NCBI GenBank assembly: GCA_965277445.1
Contig: CBDICY010000030.1
Span: 248,001-312,000 of the forward strand
DNA: 64,000 nucleotides
Direction of reading: 5' to 3'
Source: JAFMDF01 sp965277445
GTDB lineage: Bacteria > Bacteroidota > Bacteroidia > Chitinophagales > Saprospiraceae
Shown: piece by piece, positions 58,550-64,000 of the stretch
How positions within the stretch are numbered: the stretch's first letter is position 1
How the letters are laid out: each line of letters begins with the position of its first letter
The notes under the pieces: generated by a model
The model's input: the letters and a program-made list of their open reading frames with translations, nothing else
Database searches by the model: none
Told to the model about the DNA's origin: nothing
Translations under genes and position numbers: made by a program

Positions 58550-58637
58550 TCGCATGATTCATTAATATTTTCGACCAAAATAAAAAGCATTTACTAAAGC
58601 AGCCAAATTATCTAAATAAAAGATGCTGGAAAGACAA

Positions 58638-59201
58638 TCAAATTACAGAAAAAGAAAAACGTTGGTGGAAATAATGCATTAAAAAGGCGATAATTCCACC
58701 GACGATAAAGCCAGAAAGAACATCTAATGGATAATGGACACCCACATAAACTTGGGCAAACCCAATAGATACCGCCCAGAGCAGCAATCCATATCGCCAC
58801 CTTTTTAATTGTAGTCCTAGTGCTAATATTAGAAAAGTAGCGATGGCAAAATGATTAGCGGCATGGGAAGATGTAAAACTATAGCCGCTACCACAAGGCG
58901 CTCTTAGAAAAACATTTTCTTGAAAAATAGGGTCATTACATGGACGGATTCTTTGGACGCTTTCTTTAATTAAAAAACTACTCGTTAAATCACTTCCCGT
59001 TACCGTTAACCCTAAAAAAAGTAAAAGGGGGACTCCTTTTTTGCCTACCTTCAAGAATAATAATAAGGTAAACAGAAAGTAAGCAGGTAACCAAAAGTAT
59101 TTATTGCGCCAATAGGGGAGCAGCCAATCGAAAAAGCTGTTTTGCCACGTTCGATTGATGAGGATAAAAATAGATTCGTCTAGTTGTAATAAGTAATCCA
59201 T
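58638..59201 (-). CDS. PAP2 family membrane phosphatase
   Basis: 187 residues from the ATG at 59201; an earlier in-frame ATG would add a hydrophilic stretch read from CAATTTT repeats and is unlikely. Five or six membrane helices. The three PAP2 motifs are seen: KESVQRIRPCN, GYSFTSSHAANHF and GFAQVYVGVHYPLDVLSGFIVGG, with the two catalytic His residues. It may dephosphorylate undecaprenyl-pyrophosphate or lipid phosphates. No clear operon partner. Confidence 0.92.
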   Translation of the reverse strand: MDYLLQLDESIFILINRTWQNSFFDWLLPYWRNKYFWLPAYFLFTLLLFLKVGKKGVPLLLFLGLTVTGSDLTSSFLIKESVQRIRPCNDPIFQENVFLRAPCGSGYSFTSSHAANHFAIATFLILALGLQLKRWRYGLLLWAVSIGFAQVYVGVHYPLDVLSGFIVGGIIAFLMHYFHQRFSFSVI

Positions 59202-59208
59202 GTGTTGG

Positions 59209-59250
59209 CAATTTTCAATTTTCAATTTGCAAATAACAATTTTCAATAGA
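59209..59250 (+). repeat. Six CAATTTT-type heptamers
   Basis: Reads CAATTTT, CAATTTT, CAATTTG, CAAATAA, CAATTTT, CAATAGA in exact 7-bp register, directly upstream of the leftward PAP2 start. Confidence 0.9.
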
Positions 59251-59311
59251 CATTCGGCTTGAATTAGTAGATAAAAGTTGATGCTATCCTAAACAATTAG
59301 TGAAAGCTGCT

Positions 59312-59319
59312 TATTTTTG
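59312..59319 (+). promoter_or_regulatory. -7 promoter element TATTTTTG
   Basis: Exact TAnnTTTG match, 15 bases before the ATG at 59334, implying an almost leaderless transcript. Confidence 0.5.
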
Positions 59320-59333
59320 ACAAAAAATAATAG

Positions 59334-60140
59334 ATGAAGTATCTAATTTGTGCATTATGCTTACTCGGTCGTTTGGGATTTTTGAGTGGACAAGTAACGC
59401 CTTTGCCGCTGGCCCATTCTCATAATGATTATGAACAAACAAACCCTTTGTCCGATGCTTTAGCAAATGGGTTTACGAGTGTCGAAGCAGATGTATTGTT
59501 TATTTATGGTAGATTATATGTTGGGCATAATATGCCAAATAAAAAGCGACACAATTTAAAGACGCTAACCAAGCAATATCTAAAGCCACTTTATAAAAGA
59601 TTTAAGGCGAACGGTGGAGAAATTTATAAGGGGTATGAAGGCAATTTTTATCTTTGGATTGACATTAAATTTGAGGCAATACAAACGTATAAAGCTTTAA
59701 AAGAACGCTTATACCCTTTTCGAGAAATGCTGACGTATTATGATAAAGGTAAATTGCATCAAGGAAAAGTAACCGTTATTCTTTCGGGAGAGCGTCCTTT
59801 TAGACAACTCTTATTTGATGACTTACAATTAATGACTTTAGACGGTAGACCATCAGATTTAGCAAAAAAATATCCAACTAAACTGATGCCTTTTATTAGT
59901 GAAAATGCAGGAAAGGTCTGTAATGTAACTAGTTATGAAGAGGTTGGCGAAAAAGAAATTCAATTGATTACGGAGTTGGTTACTAAGGCAGCCGCACAAG
60001 GTAAAAAAGTTCGATTGTGGGCAACACCTGAAGAAGAGCAATTATGGGCCGAATTAAAAAAGGCTAAGATTGGATTGATTAATACGGATGATTTGGGACG
60101 GTTGCGGCGGTATTTGTTGAGGAATTCCAGTCAGAAGTGA
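59334..60140 (+). CDS. Secreted PI-PLC/glycerophosphodiester phosphodiesterase-like protein
   Basis: 268 residues with a signal peptide ending at FLSGQ. It has the TIM-barrel phosphodiesterase pattern: the first catalytic His in PLAHSHNDYEQTNPLSDAL, the acidic pair in SVEADVLFIYGRLYVGH, and WIDIKFEAI. The family resembles AIM6-like PI-PLC/GDPD proteins. It probably cleaves a phosphodiester in the periplasm or outside the cell. Heptamer arrays flank the gene on both sides (59209-59250 and 60140-60181). Confidence 0.82.
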   Translation: MKYLICALCLLGRLGFLSGQVTPLPLAHSHNDYEQTNPLSDALANGFTSVEADVLFIYGRLYVGHNMPNKKRHNLKTLTKQYLKPLYKRFKANGGEIYKGYEGNFYLWIDIKFEAIQTYKALKERLYPFREMLTYYDKGKLHQGKVTVILSGERPFRQLLFDDLQLMTLDGRPSDLAKKYPTKLMPFISENAGKVCNVTSYEEVGEKEIQLITELVTKAAAQGKKVRLWATPEEEQLWAELKKAKIGLINTDDLGRLRRYLLRNSSQK

Positions 60141-60181
60141 TTGAAAATTTGAAATTGAAAATTGAGAATTGAAAATTAAAT
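60140..60181 (+). repeat. Six ATTGAAA-type heptamers
   Basis: Reads ATTGAAA, ATTTGAA, ATTGAAA, ATTGAGA, ATTGAAA, ATTAAAT in exact 7-bp register, beginning in the stop codon of the PLC-like gene. Confidence 0.9.
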
Positions 60182-60256
60182 CTTACCACTTTCCATACTA
60201 TTTTCCTATTTTGCACGCTACTATCAACCATTTATAATTAAATTCCATCAAAAAAT

Positions 60257-62296
60257 ATGAAATCGGCATTAACTACACTTACTCTCTTGCTTGCGTTTAC
60301 GTTTACCTACGCACAAGAAAATTCCAATACGTTACAACCCATAGACGTCTTTGATTTAGAATACGCAGCAGATCCACAAGTATCTCCTAATGGGAGGCAG
60401 GTAGTGTATGTACGGAATTTTAAAGACATTATGACAGATAAAAATCGCTCTAATTTATGGACGATTGATGCGAGTGGGACTAACCATAGACCGTTAACCA
60501 CAGGTATGGAAAATGACCGTTCTCCTAGATGGTCGCCAGACGGGAATAAACTTTTATACGTTTCTGCGAAAGAGAATAGTTCGCAATTATACTTACGTTG
60601 GATGGATACAGGCGTAGAGGCTAGATTGTCTAATTTACCTAATTCTCCAAGTGGTATTCAATGGTCACCAGATGGCAAATGGATTGCTTTTACGATGTTT
60701 GTAGCAGGAAAATCCCCTGCTTTGGTACAATTACCCGCTAAACCAAAAGGGGCTAAATGGAATGCGCCACCGAAGTATATCGAAAAGATGAAATTCAAAG
60801 CGGATGGTTCGTCAAATATTTTACCTGATGGAAATCGCCACGTATTTATCTTATCAGCGGAAGGCGGTACGCCAAGACAAATTACGAAAGGAGCAAATAA
60901 TTATGGGAATATTGCTTGGAGTCCTGATGGAAAAAGCATCGTTGCTTCGGCTAATTTACAACGTTTATGGCAATATGCGCCTAGCGATAGTGAAGTTCAT
61001 GAAATAGACATTGCAACGGGAGCTTTAAAAACCTTGACTTCTAGAATTGGTCCAGATAATGCTGTTGGCTATTCCCCTAATGGAAAAAAGATTGCTTATA
61101 CAGGATATGACGATAAATATTTAGGCTTGCAATTAAGTCAAATTTATGTGATGGATAGAAATGGAAAGAATAGTAAATCTTTGACGGCTAGTTTAGATAG
61201 ATCAGTAGAAAATGTGATCTGGAGTAGTGATGGCAAAGGATTATATTTTCAGTACCATGATAAGGGAAATACCAAATTGGCGTATGTGGATTTAAATGGA
61301 ACGGTGTCTGTATTGACCAAAGATGTAGGTGGGTTATCTCTTGGACGGCCCTATAGTGGCGGACAATTTAGTATTTCTCAAAACGATGTGTTTGCTTTTA
61401 CCCATAGTACACCTGACCATCCTGCGGATGTTGCAGTAGGGCGTAGAGGAAGTAGTAATATCACTCGATTGACTCGTTTAAACGATGATTTGTTTTCACA
61501 TAAAGAATTAGGAGAAGTAGAAGAAATTTGGGTAAAATCCTCTTTTGATGGAGCAGATATTCAAGGTTGGATTTGCAAACCGCCCAATTTTGATCCTACT
61601 AAAAAGTATCCATTAATTTTAGAAATTCATGGTGGCCCTTTTGCCAATTATGGGGATCGATTTTCTGCGGAGGTACAATTATATGCAGCAGCAGGCTATG
61701 TTGTTTTATACACCAATCCTAGAGGAAGCACGAGTTACGGCGCTGATTTTGGTAATTTAATTCACCATAACTATCCAAATAATGATTACGACGATTTAAT
61801 GTCTTCTGTTGATGGCGTTATTGCAAAAGGGTATATAGATGAAGATAATTTATTTGTGACTGGTGGTAGTGGTGGTGGAGTGCTAACGAGTTGGATTGTT
61901 GGAAAAACTGATCGATTTAGAGCAGCAGTTGTTGCTAAACCCGTTATCAATTGGACAAGTTTTGTATTACATGCAGATAATCCAGCTTTCTTTGGAAAAT
62001 ACTGGTTGGGCGGCATGCCTTGGGAAGAAGGCATGCAAGAAAAATATTGGGCACGTTCACCACTTTCCTTAGTAGGGAATGTGGTAACCCCAACGATGTT
62101 ATTGACGGGAGAGCAAGATTATCGAACGCCAATGTCCGAAACGGTACAGTATTATACCGCTTTAAAATTGCGAAAAATTCAAACCGCTTTGGTCAGAATA
62201 CAAAACTCTGGTCATGGAATTGCCAATACGCCAAGTAATTTGATGTCAAAGGTAGTTTATGTCTTGGGGTGGTTTGAGGACTATCGAGCGGAGTAG
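60257..62296 (+). CDS. Prolyl oligopeptidase family (S9) serine peptidase
   Basis: A 679-residue secreted peptidase with signal peptide (MKSALTTLTLLLAFTFTYA). A WD40-like/PD40 propeller (about 35-400: SPRWSPDGNKLLYVS, IQWSPDGKWIAF, IAWSPDGKSIV) precedes an alpha/beta-hydrolase domain. Nucleophile Ser in FVTGGSGGGVLTSW (GxSxGG type), Asp in LTGEQDYRTP, and His in IQNSGHGIA. It resembles dipeptidyl/acylaminoacyl peptidases. Probably periplasmic, degrading oligopeptides. The triad is intact. Confidence 0.95.
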   Translation: MKSALTTLTLLLAFTFTYAQENSNTLQPIDVFDLEYAADPQVSPNGRQVVYVRNFKDIMTDKNRSNLWTIDASGTNHRPLTTGMENDRSPRWSPDGNKLLYVSAKENSSQLYLRWMDTGVEARLSNLPNSPSGIQWSPDGKWIAFTMFVAGKSPALVQLPAKPKGAKWNAPPKYIEKMKFKADGSSNILPDGNRHVFILSAEGGTPRQITKGANNYGNIAWSPDGKSIVASANLQRLWQYAPSDSEVHEIDIATGALKTLTSRIGPDNAVGYSPNGKKIAYTGYDDKYLGLQLSQIYVMDRNGKNSKSLTASLDRSVENVIWSSDGKGLYFQYHDKGNTKLAYVDLNGTVSVLTKDVGGLSLGRPYSGGQFSISQNDVFAFTHSTPDHPADVAVGRRGSSNITRLTRLNDDLFSHKELGEVEEIWVKSSFDGADIQGWICKPPNFDPTKKYPLILEIHGGPFANYGDRFSAEVQLYAAAGYVVLYTNPRGSTSYGADFGNLIHHNYPNNDYDDLMSSVDGVIAKGYIDEDNLFVTGGSGGGVLTSWIVGKTDRFRAAVVAKPVINWTSFVLHADNPAFFGKYWLGGMPWEEGMQEKYWARSPLSLVGNVVTPTMLLTGEQDYRTPMSETVQYYTALKLRKIQTALVRIQNSGHGIANTPSNLMSKVVYVLGWFEDYRAE

Positions 62297-62311
62297 CTTG
62301 GGATTTGGTTA

Positions 62312-62414
62312 AAAATCATACATCTGAAATCTTACATTATAAATCATAAATCCATCTAGTTTTTACGTGACAGATTTATGATTTATGATGTAAGAATTAT
62401 GATTTAAGATTTAC
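62312..62414 (+). repeat. AAATCAT-type heptamer repeat, copy 2, with inverted arms
   Basis: Left arm heptamers AAATCAT, ACATCTG, AAATCTT, ACATTAT, AAATCAT, AAATCCA; right arm GATTTAT, GATTTAT, GATGTAA, GAATTAT, GATTTAA, GATTTAC. Related to 8241-8304. Confidence 0.85.
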
Positions 62415-62433
62415 CTAATCTACATGAGCCGCT

Positions 62434-62490
62434 AATAGCAATAGCAATAGCAATAGCAATAGCAATAGCAATAGCAATAGCAATAGCAAT
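62434..62490 (+). repeat. Microsatellite (AATAGC) x 9.5
   Basis: 57 uninterrupted bases of the 6-bp unit AATAGC, in a non-coding spacer 140 bases past the S9 peptidase stop. Confidence 0.97.
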
Positions 62491-62572
62491 TTGACTATAG
62501 TCTTAGCAAAAATAGATTTTGTACAAATTTGATATTGTTGAAGTTGAAATTGAGGTTGAGGTTGAATAAAGC

Positions 62573-62608
62573 CCAAAAAAAGAGGGTTACGCTCTTGCCG
62601 CGTAACCC
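62573..62608 (-). terminator. Leftward intrinsic terminator without an obvious gene
   Basis: Perfect 9-bp stem GGGTTACGC / GCGTAACCC (62584-62608); on the minus strand it is followed by TCTTTTTTT. No leftward gene is seen to its right. It may end an unannotated RNA, or act rightward for the S9 gene with a weak tail. Confidence 0.7.
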
Positions 62609-63092
62609 CTTGAAATTCTCACTAGTTTTAATGAAACTAAAAGTCAACGTATGAATCTTTAGTCTTCGTATGGTTTATGTTGATTTATAAAATCAATGAT
62701 ATACTAATTAGCGTTATAAATATAAGAAAATATTTAGACAGATGTTTTAAATATTTCTTAAATATTGAAAAACTATTAAAAAGAAAGTTATTTGTTGTAT
62801 ATTAATGATGATAAAGTAGGCCTCGCAGAAATTCTTGTTGGGGGGAATACTTCTTATACATAAGAAATCGTGCCAAAGATTCAAATTGAAGATAAAATAT
62901 TAAAAAAAATATAAATTATTTTTATTTCAATTTGTTTTTTCTGTGTTGAATTTGAATACTCTAAAAAAAGAACTTAAATTATTGCTGAGCTGTTACTATT
63001 AAACGGGAACTTTATCAAGATATTTTCTGAACAAGTAATTGTTTTTTGAGTATTTTTGTAGAAAGTATTATTAAAAAGTAAATTATTTATTA

Positions 63093-63222
63093 AGAACAGG
63101 GAGAAGAGAGGCGAGAGTAGAGATGATTTATGATTAAATCGTCTAATTTTTCGTCGTCATTGCTATATTTTGAGGGTGAAACCTCTAATTACTCAATGAA
63201 ATGGTCTCGAATCTCTATTCTA
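63093..63222 (+). repeat. 130-bp dispersed repeat, copy 2
   Basis: Aligns without gaps to the reverse complement of 22235-22364. It ends 18 bases before the start codon of the A-type iron-sulfur gene, so it overlaps its promoter or leader. Confidence 0.85.
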
Positions 63223-63240
63223 CTGAAAAATTATTAAGAT

Positions 63241-63597
63241 ATGAGCGAAATAAAAGAAGCAGTTGGTTTACAACCACTCAACTTAACGGATGGAGCAGTC
63301 AGAGAACTAAAAAAAATAATGGCCGCTCAAAATATTTCAGAAGACCACGGTTTGCGTATTGGCGTGAAAGGAGGTGGTTGTTCTGGTTTCTCTTATTCTA
63401 TGGGATTTGATGTGCAAAAAGAAAAGGATAAGGTTTATCATATTAATGGTATCAAAGTATATATGGAACAAGCACACGGGATTTATTTATTAGGAATGGA
63501 GATAGATTGGGAGGATGGTTTAAATAACCGTGGATTTTCTTTTAATAACCCAAATGCGACCGATACTTGTGGTTGTGGTACTTCTTTTTCTGCATAA
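63241..63597 (+). CDS. A-type iron-sulfur cluster carrier (HesB/IscA/ErpA family)
   Basis: A 118-residue cytoplasmic protein that carries or delivers iron-sulfur clusters. The three ligand cysteines are present: GVKGGGCSGFSYSMGF and the C-terminal TCGCGTSFS. Length and start (LTDGAVRELKKIMAAQ) are typical. IscA, ErpA and SufA cannot be told apart here. No suf or isc genes are adjacent in the window. The 130-bp repeat shared with the ECF sigma gene lies directly upstream. Confidence 0.95.
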   Translation: MSEIKEAVGLQPLNLTDGAVRELKKIMAAQNISEDHGLRIGVKGGGCSGFSYSMGFDVQKEKDKVYHINGIKVYMEQAHGIYLLGMEIDWEDGLNNRGFSFNNPNATDTCGCGTSFSA

Positions 63598-63892
63598 ATT
63601 ATAAAAGGTTTAAGAGCATAAAAGTAAAGAGGTATAAAGGTAAAGATTCGCACTTTATTTTTATACCTCTTTGTATTTAGCGGGAAGGTTTTACTTAGGA
63701 GAACTACCAGAAAGGGTGCTTTTATGGATGGTTTTGATGAAAACTGCCGCAATTTACCTTTAAACTTTTATGCCTTTTGCCCTTTTACCTCCCTTCTATC
63801 ACTTTTTTAGTTAATTAAAATCAACTTTTTCGTTATAAACCAATAAAATTTGTTATCTTTGACCGTATTCACTTCAAAACAATAAGCAATTA
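63598..63892. repeat. Spacer with AAAGGTA-type inverted arms and CGGGAAG core
   Basis: The left arm (GCATAAAAGTAAAGAGGTATAA region, about 63604-63645) and right arm (TTTATGCCTTTTGCCC region, about 63755-63790) are complementary. The word TTTAGCGGGAAGG occurs at 63677-63689, as in the spacer at 30656-30668. Confidence 0.6.
63854..63861 (+). promoter_or_regulatory. -7 promoter element TATCTTTG for the last gene
   Basis: Exact TAnnTTTG match, 32 bases before the ATG at 63893. Confidence 0.5.
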
Positions 63893-64000
63893 ATGAATAG
63901 TATTGTCACTCAACGCTTTGTAAAATGTTTAAAGCAGTTAAAAACGGACAACGTGGTGCGTTCTATGCGGCAGTTTGCTTTGTCTGTTGACTATTTGCCA
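63893..64000 (+). CDS. Partial gene, probable HTH regulator N-terminus
   Basis: The first 36 codons of a gene that runs past the window: it begins MNSIVTQRFVKCLKQLKTDN and continues VVRSMRQFALSVDYLP. The pattern RSMRQFALSVDYLP resembles the first helices of Bacteroidota helix-turn-helix (XRE-like) regulators, but the recognition helix is outside the window. Promoter element at 63854-63861. Identification is tentative. Confidence 0.5.
   Translation, partial: MNSIVTQRFVKCLKQLKTDNVVRSMRQFALSVDYLP

Larger units (their letters stand above)
62297..63240. other. Long repeat-filled spacer
   Basis: It contains AAATCAT heptamer arms (62312-62414), an AATAGC microsatellite (62434-62490), CAACTT-type hexamers (62535-62566), a leftward terminator (62573-62608), an AT-rich section with TTCTTATACATAAGAA near 62850, and the 130-bp repeat (63093-63222). 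No gene is evident. Confidence 0.55.

Noticed and set aside
59202..59246. Longer N-terminus for the PAP2 protein
   Set aside because: The extra residues are read from the CAATTTT heptamer array; the ATG at 59201 gives a normal start.
18794..62490. Possible CRISPR arrays at the tandem repeats
   Set aside because: Units are only 6-8 bp with no unique spacers between them, and no cas genes are present.

Overview
The window is AT-rich chromosomal DNA from a member of the Bacteroidota, most likely Saprospiria or a close relative (an inference). The support is: large secreted proteins ending in a type IX secretion (T9SS) C-terminal sorting domain, a PorP/SprF gene beside an OmpA/PD40 gene, many SpII lipoproteins, weak ribosome binding sites, and promoters of the Bacteroidota type TAnnTTTG. 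There are 48 apparently intact genes, one of them cut by the right edge, and two broken genes. I see no tRNA, rRNA, CRISPR array, prophage or complete insertion sequence.

Layout. 0.4-5.2 kb: a surface protein, two TRAP transporter membrane subunits without their binding protein, and a phosphopantetheinyl transferase. 5.2-10.3 kb: a histidine phosphatase lipoprotein, RNase D, thymidylate synthase, small membrane and lipoprotein genes (one frameshifted) and rpsP. 10.5-19.9 kb: a 1219-residue T9SS cargo protein, RadC, and the PorP/OmpA pair. 20.3-22.2 kb: an ECF sigma factor, its probable anti-sigma factor and two unknown genes. 22.8-26.5 kb: lysA, a WD40 protein, dcd and polyphosphate glucokinase. 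26.5-30.5 kb: a candidate structured RNA, a wrecked SMP-30 gene, a beta-propeller lipoprotein, an FtsE-like ATPase and ccmE. 30.9-40 kb: a second cargo protein, a helicase, a deoxynucleoside kinase, two cyclophilins and a prohibitin-like protein. 40.8-45.8 kb: a methyltransferase, an amidohydrolase, galM and an SDR. 46.5-49.3 kb: an unusual pair, a HU-like/VEVIKEV-repeat/HhH protein followed by a double P-domain protein. 50.3-64 kb: a GNAT-like protein, an AGCS symporter, a DUF6624-like protein, a T9SS metalloprotease, a PAP2 phosphatase, a PLC-like protein, an S9 peptidase, an A-type iron-sulfur protein and the start of a regulator.

The genes are mainly housekeeping plus envelope and secretion functions. 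The PorP/OmpA pair belongs to the family that anchors or exports T9SS cargo, and three cargo proteins lie in the window. Two cargo proteins share a four-cysteine module whose cysteine spacing is identical in all seven copies.

The most unusual feature is between the genes. Many spacers are built of 7-bp units (GTTGTCG, CCGTCAA, GAAGTCA, CAATTTT, AAATCAT and others), often as two inverted arms. Several spacers are related dispersed repeats: a 130-bp ungapped pair, a 71-bp family of three, a ~200-bp hairpin pair, and others. One pair of related copies differs by exactly one heptamer. I regard this repeat landscape, the four-Cys module and the HU/VEVIKEV/P-domain pair as the best candidates for undescribed biology.
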